NCBI GenBank assembly: GCA_905221605.1 | Contig: CAJNDS010000545.1 | Location: forward strand, 1-27,500 | Source of the DNA: Symbiodinium natans | Taxonomy: Eukaryota > Sar > Dinophyceae > Suessiales > Symbiodiniaceae | Reading direction: 5' to 3' | DNA: 27,500 bases | Shown: piece by piece, positions 19,601 to 25,900 of the stretch | Layout of the letters: each line of letters begins with the position of its first letter | Position numbering within the stretch: position 1 is the first letter of the stretch | The notes under the pieces: model-generated | Seen by the model: the letters and a program-made list of their open reading frames with translations, nothing else | Databases searched by the model: none | Told to the model about the DNA's origin: nothing | Program-made: the position numbers and the translations under genes

Positions 19601-22115
19601 GCCTGACTTGAGAGTAACGACAAAAATCCGTAAGGGAGATAATGTCAAAGAGTGGTTCCGTATGAAGTTTGGTGGAAAGAAGATTTGGGTCCATGTCCCG
19701 GACAATGCGGTTTGCGAAGTTTCTGGCAAGGTTTTGCCTCGTAAGCATCTTGAAGAAGGTATGAGACTCGAGCTCTCAGAACTTGATGCTTTTGGTGTAG
19801 CTACGATTATAGGAGAAGCTGAGGCCCGTAAACGAGCTACACGGAGAATCCATACGACTAGGTGGGTTCTGACTTCGAAACCGTCGGCCACGAACCCTGA
19901 ACGAGTTCGTGCTCGTCTTGTTGTGAGAGACTATGCATTTGGATCCAATCCTCTAGCTGATGGGATATATTCCCCCACCACGTCTTTGGAAGCCTTGAGG
20001 GGTGTCCTTGCTATTCATGCTGTCAGAGGTGGCACCTTGTTGTCAGCAGATGTGAGCGTTGCCTTCATGCAAGCGCCTGTGCAGGGAGTAGAGTGTATCC
20101 GGTTTCCGAATGGGATGTATGATGAGGAGAACAAGCCGCTGTTTGCGCAGCTACACAAAGCCATGAATGGCTTGAGAGTAGGACCACTGAGCTGGTACCT
20201 AGAGTTTACAAGCACGCTGCGTAAGCAGTTTGGGTTTGGTGAGACTGCCGACCCTACTGTGCATCACCGGCTTGAGAAGGATGGTGCGCTGACCTTGGTG
20301 TTAGTGTATGTTGACGATCTCATCATCTTTTCCCAGAATCCGCCAGTTGCCAAGGATCTGTACGCTAAGCTAGCGAAGATCTATAAAATGAAGCAGACAG
20401 GGCTTCTAGAACCTGGCAAGACTGGGCAGCTCGAGTTCTTGGGTCGGGTGATCGCCCGAACCACTGAGCACGGGCCTGTGTTCTTTGGCCTGAAGCCGGG
20501 GTACTTGAAGTCGCTTGGAGAAGAGTTTGGCATTAGCGGAAAAGGTGTGAAACCAGTGCTGGGAAACCTCGAGAGGGAGTACCGGAAAAAGGAGGCTGGA
20601 ACACCTATCAGCACTGAGGCGTATGAACGCTATAGACGTGTGCTTGGTAAGTTGATGTGGGCAAGCCTGACGTTGCCGCATTTGTCCTACCCGGTAGGAT
20701 TTCTGGGCCGGTATCAGAGTGACCCAGATAGCCAGGCAGAAGCTTGCTTGAGACGCGTGGTTCGTTGGGTAATGGCTTTGCCTGAGTACCTTCAGCGATT
20801 TTCGGCAGAAGCGTTTGAGTATCCTTGCTGCGCTTCGGAAAACATGCTCTCTGGCTTTGTGGATGCGTCATGGAACATTTGCTCTGTGTCTGGTGCTATC
20901 GTGAAGTGGCATGGCATCATGATCAAAACTTTCTCGCGGAAACAGTCGGTGACCGCGTTGAGTTCGGCGGAGGCCGAATTGGCAGCCCTGACTGAGGCAG
21001 CCAAAGAGTCGGTGTACTTGTCTTTGCTCATGGAAACGCTCCTGTATGGAATGCCCAAAGGAGAGACCGGTGAGTTTCCGATTCACCTGGCTTCGGATTC
21101 GGAAGCCGCTTTGTCGATTAGCAAAATGACGGGGTTGTTACGCCGTGTTCGGCACCTGGAGCTTCGTCATCGCTATCTTCAAGAGCTAGTCCACCTGGAA
21201 AGGCTGATTCTAAGCTTCATCAGTGGAGAACGGAATCCAGCCGATGGACTGACGAAATCTCCTGAGGAGTTGTTGCTTGAGCATTTGCTGGTTGCGTGTG
21301 GACTGGAAAGAGTGTGTGAAGAAGACCTTCAGGGTCTTGTAGTTCCTGAACACCTTCGTGAACGAATGGAAGAACTTGAAGAAGTATGTGAAAAGCTTGA
21401 GAAAATCCCGACAAACCTGGCGAAGTACGAGCCAGTGGCAAGAGACCTTGCGTTGGGATCTGTTCCTCTGCTTGTGATCGAGGTGTTTTGTTCAACGGAC
21501 AGTGCGTTGTGCCGAGCGTGTGCTCGTGACCGAGTAGCATATATAGGCATAACTGAGAAAGAAGACTTCTTAAGCAAGAGTACTCAAATGTTTCTAGGAG
21601 AGGTCTTGCTGTGTCTGTTGAGTAGGAAACCGCCCCAGATCTATGTCCACATAGCTTCCCCGTGTACCGCTGGATGTAGCTACCGCTTTAAGAACTGGCA
21701 TCGACCGAAGTTTCGACATCGGTGGCGAGAGCAGGTCAAGAAGCATGTTGCATCTTGGAAAGCTTTAGGAAGACTTCTGGAGGACCGCTGCAAAGAGATC
21801 CTGGTTACCCAGGAATGGCCAAAGAACTGTGGTCTTTGGAAGGAGGAAAGTTATTTGAAAGAAAAGAAGCGCCTTGGTCTGAACTTTGGAAGGGTTGTGG
21901 ACCGTTGTGCCTTCGACGGGGTCTTTAAGCGGTGGTTCTTTGCTACAAACCGAGAGGAGTGGAGTGAAATCTTCTCTGGAAAGCCCTGTGACAAAAGTCA
22001 TCAGCATGTTTCACTTGCTAGTGTCGAAGAAACAGGTATCTATCCGACTAAACTGGGTAGAGCTCTTTTGCGTGCTGCGAAAGTCACGTTAGGTCTTGTA
22101 GGAACACCTTCTTAG
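13626..22115 (+). CDS. gag-pol: Copia Gag-Pol polyprotein with C-terminal methyltransferase-like domain (2829 aa)
   Basis: One uninterrupted frame from the first ATG after the primer site. Order: Gag with a Met/Gln-rich stretch (~55-80); zinc knuckle CWNCGKSGHMSWQC (370-383) and a Lys/Gly-rich basic tail; aspartic protease WLIDSGATCH (Asp506); a long atypical linker (~670-1480) overlapped by another ORF; integrase with a His/Cys zinc site (CCDTC) and catalytic Asp1635, Asp1691, Glu1731; reverse transcriptase with LSADVSVAF (Asp2142) and YVDD (2228-2231); RNase H with Asp2413, SSAEAE (2446-2451), Asp2491 and NPADGLTK (Asp2540). Integrase before RT places it in Ty1/copia. The last ~215 residues add a Rossmann-like unit (EVFCSTDSALC, IASPCTAGC, EWPKNC) not usual for copia. 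It is considerably longer than most copia polyproteins. All key residues are present, so it is potentially functional. Confidence 0.95.
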   Translation: MADPGLSTPVPEDEDDEALFGPGGAQDGQQPPTQSPGASASAGGPATVVGLDPQLQQMMVQMMQSQQMMMQNQQQTLQVLVAKMEADERRRREQEALSAAVSNPFGGASSAAAAGSPTAKASAPPPAPSQNLHVGSNRAEKYLPALPLIDNVSMGKGRVRELEEYHRWCEVLASWLALIDDNYVNELRQAMTHDREIKQSDMAVPVASRSARLFYYLQQSLQKFERGMELVRSTSMRQGQAACGYEVMRQMHQTFSIVSRMEAIAVRDEALRLTSKASSYKRPLDCVRFLEDELGKVDQKLHRFPELRLGASDRSTLLLQSVSPECRHYVVLHGKSGSWEELVESIRFYEEQTRLCDAGSLNAVGERGLCWNCGKSGHMSWQCPDKSSGKGKKRDEPKGGKPSGSKNREKSPKGKGKGKGKTDKGKGGKPKGKPKNKGKPKGRAVEDEQSDQVMAMRSHHLSGLGPGTRTNEPNEAEPPRLTMTNGEIERLNQSSSRNSSFAWLIDSGATCHVLSESALGFYEVVKEHSGPLPVLMSASDTPMECVKLVDIRVKFGKLGPVVLQQVLVCKIGFNVVSSWQASLSGWSTWLTSEPGASCLVKQTERGSSMWVPLVREARSWWALAKEIGPTKAKPKGRRSKGDSPKPGWSPNDDAMEVDKVQKKAPPNVGRALEVTPFKFLLRAFSVKQHVGEHELHEHVFQERLSGCEHAAVAKVGVDLETPPSACCAEALCSAAAVLLKSASNTSLEKQTSRDTRCGDKGFECVGVGPVPLQPQSVCIRSRSALRVGRRSDLHPSACVPEWLLGQSEERKCAFRSLRWPGVFLKALLVLCALGVFCSKPGAFVRDLGKDGASGSLASALSCELPKWECGPGGSLFDEHDCSSCAPFRGGRSAVSFEAASPKHRPFYLDPWLGRTAVGDSSLPWGVGDTGVGDQYKRHSGEATYAHCRAASHCCSDGGPVGFDGHPRRRARPSCRVCKVWLCFDHHGGGSRRCDCYHPPTAPSMRAKGVLAQQSGWHPAHLEEIPSVPGGDSRVAVPSCSIPVVRGRASKHSAKRAQGRACAGCRLESAFGGRARPEQPPGDFGCSTANYNTGCCTIRVGWHGTASSQKCPSSTSFGVGFAQPSACKSRGNDSIACRHEESCNSRGGSIIVDGPRFSTRASGFLAVQPSFPAYAVRLFLCSIVGTRHAYGSRHASNSASSTSSILGTRHAYGSKPAYTSASSTSSIDTAPRYIEGACGRGSNGGRDADDARGGIRCPWDPYGREFRGPNGANGRWHWKSGERFSFDPAGRDEYGGSKSTDGQFGCGRLWLRDGLICLGMGPEGLKAGHELLRSSPQCTKLVGVGLKALLFAVGDWLCALGGRVGAFECLVGDCECSLPAANGSAHCPSVPRSSWKGSSALALGLVLGLVFRGWLRRCVKLLSVRRRSRLKFVRVTLVGRVPRRSWSVVRRLLFLRGVLACELKAEPTGEEAKGPMMKRWRALKKWALCGLGSLRGSEQKKAVARSEALRMLAGLPTPVVVNSESEEELIPDPLEAELAKPSGSEPPRPSDVRKKPRVENVPSGEPGALSSPEVVSDALDPEVPVYLTSERLKAHRNKGHQPYLSCCDTCQSARGRVPARRKHMKHHHGPGELQVDFGFFGKNVRFLLMVHVVSGYIHTVVLGPEDEVPAVSVCKAFTEMGLSGLDIVVHGDQENLLESVFRNAAKHRTFGGRSMHWVPFAINRPQAKGIVERHVCLVKEAFWSVWLGLEERVGEKLPLGSHLFVEAMRYSVRMHNLFHVSKEHSTPLERLRGSTVQPVKSCEFGVVGFGKPQKDYPEHRGKRLVRALYVGPHGANGSGIRVFVPIGVGKPPRLEIFSSFRAKDPVEFDKAALRDLRGNKEDPERPIKFDVPIDGPSPPLDSPNIPEGSLEFPVERTEPPALEGPEAMEEEGELDGYSPDFSDVPEETGMEVEPPGGVGLEDLDAPMDPGEDDAMEEGLTWLYEHGLRQLFDGPDLRVTTKIRKGDNVKEWFRMKFGGKKIWVHVPDNAVCEVSGKVLPRKHLEEGMRLELSELDAFGVATIIGEAEARKRATRRIHTTRWVLTSKPSATNPERVRARLVVRDYAFGSNPLADGIYSPTTSLEALRGVLAIHAVRGGTLLSADVSVAFMQAPVQGVECIRFPNGMYDEENKPLFAQLHKAMNGLRVGPLSWYLEFTSTLRKQFGFGETADPTVHHRLEKDGALTLVLVYVDDLIIFSQNPPVAKDLYAKLAKIYKMKQTGLLEPGKTGQLEFLGRVIARTTEHGPVFFGLKPGYLKSLGEEFGISGKGVKPVLGNLEREYRKKEAGTPISTEAYERYRRVLGKLMWASLTLPHLSYPVGFLGRYQSDPDSQAEACLRRVVRWVMALPEYLQRFSAEAFEYPCCASENMLSGFVDASWNICSVSGAIVKWHGIMIKTFSRKQSVTALSSAEAELAALTEAAKESVYLSLLMETLLYGMPKGETGEFPIHLASDSEAALSISKMTGLLRRVRHLELRHRYLQELVHLERLILSFISGERNPADGLTKSPEELLLEHLLVACGLERVCEEDLQGLVVPEHLRERMEELEEVCEKLEKIPTNLAKYEPVARDLALGSVPLLVIEVFCSTDSALCRACARDRVAYIGITEKEDFLSKSTQMFLGEVLLCLLSRKPPQIYVHIASPCTAGCSYRFKNWHRPKFRHRWREQVKKHVASWKALGRLLEDRCKEILVTQEWPKNCGLWKEESYLKEKKRLGLNFGRVVDRCAFDGVFKRWFFATNREEWSEIFSGKPCDKSHQHVSLASVEETGIYPTKLGRALLRAAKVTLGLVGTPS
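15769..16128 (+). repeat. TAGGAG motif cluster upstream of the alternative ORF
   Basis: TAGGAG occurs at 15769, 15962, 15968, 15992 and 16123, with near-matches (TAGGGG, TAGGAC) between them. Most are preceded by G and followed by T (GTAGGAGT). The cluster ends 46 bases before the alternative ORF's ATG. Each copy contains AG|G, the usual acceptor context for cis- and trans-splicing in dinoflagellates. Confidence 0.55.
16174..17568 (+). CDS. Overlapping alternative-frame ORF inside gag-pol (464 aa), unknown function
   Basis: Shifted by one base relative to the polyprotein, from ATG 16174 to TGA 17566-17568, with a TAA upstream at 16156-16158. Its product looks like a normal protein: about 240 residues of mixed helical sequence (for example QLSLSRQLLQNIDLF, LKKFLLYLEAIREL), then a Pro-rich tail with two 22-residue repeats (APGTPMEA..PPPLPPPS; DNA period 66 bp near 17175-17305) and an acidic end (GDSGSEMD). 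The polyprotein frame over the same bases gives Cys/Arg/Ser-rich sequence typical of an off-frame reading. I infer that this frame is the one under selection here, as an accessory or captured gene between protease and integrase. It matches no family I know. How it is translated is open: own trans-spliced mRNA, re-initiation or frameshifting. Confidence 0.65.
   Translation: MELPEASPPLCLVNSQSGSVAQVEAFSTSMIARLAHRFEEEGQLSLSRQLLQNIDLFTSTPGSVERLLGIPACLGELETQELVINTSGIPVKQPMLIAELRAIAAPTVDQSVLTDTLVEEHDRRAEYARYGYVLTTMGVVVADVTATIRQPHLPCEQRGYWRNNQVGIQLTLKKFLLYLEAIRELRCHPAQYQLFEAGLASILPNELKVERVPAADLRALLADVLVQSNRRVTLAAQPPTIIPDVAPSASGGTAPPLHKSAPAPPPSGWALLNQARAKAEAMIRLHADMKRAATAEVAPSSSTGPAFPPGPPAFLPFSPPSPLTPSVFSYAPSSAPGTPMEAGMPLTPPPLPPPSWAPGTPMEASLPIPPPPLPPPSTPHPDTLRELAGEVPMEVETPMTPVEAFGAPGTPMDVSSEVPMEPMVGGIGSPGSASPLTPPAETSMVVPNPPMDNSDVGDSGSEMD
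17647..17905 (+). repeat. TAGGAG motif cluster downstream of the alternative ORF
   Basis: TAGGAG at 17647, 17680, 17700, 17712 and 17900, with further TAGG variants to about 17955. It begins 79 bases after the alternative ORF's stop and precedes an in-frame ATG pair of the polyprotein at 18048-18053. Part of it (CTGAAAGCcCTGCTG near 17659) resembles the upstream cluster (CTGAAAGCATTGCTG near 16096), so the two clusters may be diverged copies. Confidence 0.5.
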
Positions 22116-22221
22116 GTCGGCAGTAGGAGTGCTCGCTTTCGGACTTTGCCTGGGATGAGATGTTTAAGCACTGGAAACACCGAGCTGTGAAGAAGTGCGT
22201 GGCTCTGAGGCATCACAGTCC

Positions 22222-22230
22222 AAGCGGGGG
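22222..22230 (+). other. Polypurine tract before 3' LTR
   Basis: AAGCGGGGG lies directly against the TGTGAAAG start of the 3' LTR, where the plus-strand primer is expected. It is short and has one C. The sequence from the polyprotein stop (22115) to here is a 3' untranslated stretch of about 106 bases, with one more TAGGAG near 22124. Confidence 0.7.
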
Positions 22231-22247
22231 TGTGAAAGTTCCTGTCT
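22231..22247 (+). repeat. 3' LTR, first 17 bases
   Basis: Identical to the first 17 bases of the 5' LTR (13185-13201) and preceded by the polypurine tract. The LTR then breaks off and resumes at 24362. Confidence 0.88.
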
Positions 22248-22460
22248 GGCTCAAGGTTTCGGCTCAACCCCGGTGGGGTGCTCAGGTAGAGAGCGTCTTT
22301 AGTGCCGTTGTGGCTGGCCCTGGGGCTTGTAACTAAGGGTAGGTTCCGTTTTGAGGCCTGGCAAAACTGTGTTTGCTCGTAGGCCGGCTGACCGGCTAAG
22401 CTGTCATAGAGCGGCGGCCCGCCAACTGCTGCCGTCGACGAAGGGCGTGAGTGCACAGTT

Positions 22461-24247
22461 TTCGGCCTCGCTTCGCTAGAGGGAAGCTTTTCGTCCTCGC
22501 GTTGCTGAGGGAACCTTGTGGCCTACAGTCTGCTCTGGGTCACAGTGAGAGTTGCAGCCTCGCATTGCTTGAGGGGTGACGCAAGCCTGTTGCTCACCAG
22601 AGATTCCTGCTGTCTCTGGGTGAGCAAAACCCACCGACCCTCATTTGGATTGAGGGCTGTGCTGAAGGTGAGTTTGGGTTCCTCGCTCACTTGTGTGGAA
22701 AACGAAGGTGAGACCGAAACACGGGGGGAAACGGCCAGGCACGCTGCAGACAGTGCAGGCCAACGTCGCACTGCAAGAGGCATCCTTGCAGTGGCGACAG
22801 GAGTGTCCCGAACAATTGCGGTGTGCTCGAGCCCAAGCTTGCAGGTTTTCGGGGATCTGCAAGCTGAGCACAACAGGATTTTCTTCGCAGGTAGAATCAG
22901 GTAGAAAAGATTTGGCCCAACCCTGGTGGATCTGCCTGGACATAAATAACCAGAGGCATCAGTGTCGTAAAGCTCATTGACTGGTGCTACTGAGAAACCG
23001 TTGCCAAGGAACTTGCAGTAGGACTGTGGTGCGGCGCAGTGCAAGTTGAAGAGCAGCTGGTGGTGGCTGCTCCCCGGAAAACCAATAGTCCAAGAAGCCT
23101 CCTTCGGCCTCGCTCCGTGCTGAGGGTTTGTAAGGGTTGGTATTGGCCGGAAAGGATTCAGATGGAGGTTACCCGATCTTCGCGCTTTTCCCATCTGAAG
23201 GCAACCAATGGTAATCAGCCTGCTGGACATGGCAGGCCTGCTTTTGTTTACATCCACGTCTCCTGCAAGGGCTGGGGTCTGTCCGTGCACACAGACAAGG
23301 CGGAACCTTGCAGATGTTTAGGTCCTCGCGGCACGGCCGCTGGAGGTTGTTTGAAGATGTTGGCTCTCACTATCTGGTGAGTGGTTTGTATGGGCACTTG
23401 CTGGGGCAAGGCGGCTCTGGCGTCTGAGGATGGTACATGTGCTGGCTGCTGAGTACGGGCCACCGAAAGAGACCTGTGGTAAGACAAGCGATGAAAGGAG
23501 CCGAACTCCTAAAGAAAGGACAGGCTAGCTCACGCGGACGCCACGCAGAGTATGTGTTACTATCTTCAGATGTTGGAGCCAAATTGCCAGCCTTGTGACG
23601 TGAGATGTGGTGTTTGGATTCGGCCTCAAGCACTGGAAGGCCTACAACAACAAATCCGAATGAAAACTGTGGTCCTAAGACACGCGGTGCAGCTGCTTAT
23701 ACGTGGCACCGCGGGGGTCACAAAGAGATAGAGGGCTTGCCAGCAGGGGAACTCTGTCTAAAGAGAGCCCTGGCTCAGTGAGGAGCTGAGGGCCTGGCTG
23801 CGCTGATGCAGCGGAATGGTTGTTCGGCCTCGCCTCCGCTGAGGGAACAACAGTCAATGCTTCTCTGCAGTGTCGGTCCGGGTTAGTAAGAGCGAGAACG
23901 CCGGGACCTCGAGCTGCAGTTTTACCATGAAGCAACCGCGTGAGATGCATTATTGGTCAACTGGTGAGTAAGAGCGAGAAAGCCAGGGTGACGCTACTTT
24001 GGGGGAGGCTGCAAGGCACGGTTAGTAAGTGCGAGAAAGCCGGAGCTGCGGACGAACCTGGAGTAGCAGTTTTTCATACCTCACGTGTTTCACTTTGCGG
24101 CCTCGCATGCGCTGAGGAAATATGCCTCGAACAGAACATCCAGTGCTGAGTGGGGATTGCCAAACTTACGGAGGCTGATGCCACAACAAGTGCCTCAACA
24201 GCAATGCATGCGGAGGGCAAAGTTCGGCCTCGCGAGTGCTGAGGGTT
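22461..24247 (+). repeat. Seven dispersed CGGCCTCGC-N-GCTGAGGG hairpin motifs
   Basis: Copies start near 22461, 22489, 22552, 23102, 23822, 24097 and 24222. Consensus is TTCGGCCTCGC, four to six variable bases, then GCTGAGGG. CCTCGC pairs with GCTGAGG as a small bulged stem while the loop varies. Spacing is irregular, unlike a tandem repeat. Confidence 0.65.
23881..24045 (+). repeat. Three copies of a GTnAGTAAGAGCGAGAAAGCC motif
   Basis: Near-identical ~23-base phrases start at about 23881, 23963 and 24020 (for example GGTTAGTAAGAGCGAGAA). They differ by one to four bases and are all on the + strand within the nested insertion. Confidence 0.6.
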
Positions 24248-24361
24248 GCAGCTGAGAGAGGGCCTAGCTGAGAACGCAACACCTCAAGCGAGGTAATTTT
24301 TAGTTTAGTTTCACCTTGACCAACGGCCCCTTCGGGTGGCTACGCCTCGCAGCGTGCAGAC

Positions 24362-24756
24362 GAAAGTTCCTGTCTAAGGACATGTTAACTTTGTTGTCCT
24401 GCATGCTGGCTCAGAGTTGTGTGTGTGTAGTTGTAGGAACTCCGTAGTTGTGCCTTGGAGGCTCGACGGGAGTGCTGCTTTAAGTGGGAAAGCCTTTTGA
24501 AGTGCTTGAGTTGTAGGGATGTGTGTCTGGAAGCTGTAGAAGTGTCTGTGCACGTTTTTGCCTGCTTTAGGTGTAGTTGGGTAGGTCCCGAGAACTCCCA
24601 CTGACGTTTGAGTTTGTGTTGTGGCTGTGGAGAACACGTGGCAGAGCAGAGTTTTCACCTGTGTGTAAAGAGTTTCACTGACGAAGCCTCCGGCTTATGA
24701 TTTTGGCTCAAGTCGTGAGAAAAGAGGGTTCAGCGCGCTGCTGCTGTGTTTTCACA
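24362..24756 (+). repeat. 3' LTR, remaining part
   Basis: Matches LTR bases 4-398 (5' copy 13188-13582) at a constant offset of 11174 with no difference that I could see. Bases 4-17 are repeated in the fragment at 22234-22247 as the duplication made by the nested insertion. Confidence 0.93.
24700..24712 (+). promoter_or_regulatory. Spliced-leader relict in 3' LTR
   Basis: Same 13 bases as 13526-13538 at the constant LTR offset of 11174. It is part of the LTR and so was copied through reverse transcription. Confidence 0.75.
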
Positions 24757-24761
24757 AGGAG
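24757..24761. other. Target site duplication AGGAG, right copy
   Basis: Directly follows the terminal CA of the 3' LTR and matches 13180-13184. Confidence 0.9.
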
Positions 24762-25178
24762 GCAGCGTGTGGCGGCGAGCATGTTTGGTTGTGCCCGGGC
24801 GTTCACAACTGGTCTGAGCCAAAGGTGCCGCCATCATGAAAGAGGGAGGAAATGGGGACAACACGCATCACAACGAGGGAGGTGTTACCCACAATCCCCT
24901 GCGCGGAACAGCTGTAACATCAACGCGTCTCCTTTTATCCTCTTGCCTCTCGACCTCTAGTATATCCTGAACTTCCAGGATAAGGCGCTTGGACACCCTG
25001 TTTGCCTTTGGGTGCTTTGGAAGAGCAGGGTTATGACACGCAATACCCGCAGCATTTAGCGCATCAACTGCCGCATTAAATACTCTTCGTGGTGGTAATA
25101 GCAAAGACATCTTGCAGGCCAACAAATTCCTGGTCAGGTGTGACTTGTGGATGACTTCGAATCATCTTCCGGCTGCGG
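24757..25178 (-). pseudogene. Decayed ORF pair, upstream part (split from 12451-13184 by the copia element)
   Basis: Reading leftward on the minus strand, an ORF fragment (frameshifted near 25085; one part contains DQEFVGLQDVFAI, the next NAAVDALNAAGIACHNP followed by Lys/Arg-rich sequence) ends at a TGA at 24868-24870. About 30 nt later a new ATG pair (24837 and 24834) opens a second, basic ORF. Its frame runs into the copia insertion point and, with one frameshift, continues on the far side at 13184. One ORF ending shortly before the next begins is unusual for a host gene but normal for a compact RNA virus (replicase end, then capsid). No replicase motif is visible in the short remaining part, so the viral reading is a hypothesis. 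Confidence 0.45.
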
Positions 25179-25189
25179 AATTAGCTCGA

Positions 25190-25900
25190 GTGCTTTGGTG
25201 GAGGAACTCTCGGCCAGCACGCAGGGCATCTACGATCCAAGCCGGAATTGACCCCCACCAGACAGGTTCCGGCGGGCCTCTGACGAGTCCACCGCCAGCA
25301 ACTTCTCCGCCCCCCCTGCGCGATTTTTTCAGGCGCAAAGGAAAGCCTCCATCTACGTGGACTCGCGCCTGCGCACACGGGCACAGACAGCAGCTTCTCG
25401 TTCAACATCGGCGATTCGGTGCACATCGGAGCCAAGCTGGCCGTCTACAAGGTGCGCATTGCCGACACTTTTCTGAGCACGGACCGCAGGACCTTCCTGC
25501 ACTGGAAGGACAACTGGCACCCTGCACTGCGCCAAGCTCTCCGTGTGGGCGCATACACGGGACCGAGGCTGGTAGCATGGATTTCCAATTTCGCGGGGCT
25601 GTACTGCGGAGACAAATGAGCTGGACGTGACCTACAACGGTGTGATCCGCCAAGCTCCGGCAGCGCTTCCCCACGGGCTCCTACCCGCCGGGCGCCTCGC
25701 CCAGCAAGCCCCTGTCCATTCTTTTTGGGCCCCAGCCACCTTGCGGGCTCCGTGCAGCGCTTCGTCTTTTCACTATAAACCGTTCTCAAAGCTGTATCTA
25801 AAGACGATGCCCTTTCCGGAGCGGCGCAACAAGGCCGCGATGCTGCGGGCCTTTCACAAGCAGTATCACGCCCTTATGGATCTTTCCAAATTTCCTAGCC
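25190..25900 (+). pseudogene. Frameshifted remnant of an unrecognised + strand gene
   Basis: Coding-like sequence moves between frames. A stretch containing ARFFQAQRKASIYVDSRLRT (near 25317-25378) shifts frame into one with FSFNIGDSVHIGAKLAVYKV and FLHWKDNWHPALRQALRVGA, ending at a TGA at 25617-25619. Coding character resumes in a different frame with LDVTYNGVIRQAP (25621 onward) and later KPFSKLYLKTMPFPERR (near 25780). Short introns could explain some shifts, but I found no convincing donor and acceptor pairs. I do not recognise the protein. GC-ending codons look host-like, unlike the decayed ORF pair on its left. Confidence 0.4.

Larger units (their letters stand above)
22248..24361 (+). 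mobile_element. 2114-bp insertion nested in the 3' LTR, 14-bp target duplication
   Basis: The 14 bases GAAAGTTCCTGTCT occur immediately before (22234-22247) and after (24362-24375) this block, as expected for a target duplication. It begins GGCTCAAGG, so with the preceding T it starts with the nine 3'-terminal bases of the spliced leader (TGGCTCAAG), followed by a second similar phrase TTTCGGCTCAA. It shows no clear terminal inverted repeats and no poly(A). The longest frame (minus 22523-23290, 255 codons) has no recognisable motif. Inside are seven copies of a GGCCTCGC..GCTGAGGG hairpin motif and three copies of a 23-bp motif. A non-coding, RNA-copied origin fits the long target duplication, but the family is unknown. 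Confidence 0.75.
13185..24756 (+). mobile_element. Ty1/copia LTR retrotransposon, intact coding frame, interrupted 3' LTR
   Basis: A complete element: 5-bp target duplication, 398-bp LTRs bounded by the inverted ends TGTGAAA..TTTCACA, a primer binding site directly after the 5' LTR, one 2829-codon polyprotein with integrase ahead of reverse transcriptase (copia order), and a purine-rich tract before the 3' LTR. It spans 11572 bp, or about 9.4 kb without the later insertion and its duplicated 14 bases. From base 4 to base 398 the two LTRs appear identical by eye and differ by no indel (constant offset 11174), so integration was recent. The broken 3' LTR (22248-24361) may affect 3' end formation, but the 5' LTR and all catalytic motifs are intact. 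Confidence 0.95.

Noticed and set aside
22523-23290. 255-codon minus-strand ORF inside the nested insertion
   Set aside because: Its composition is unremarkable and it has no motif. It is crossed by the repeated hairpin motif in the antisense direction, so it is more likely an incidental frame in a non-coding insertion.
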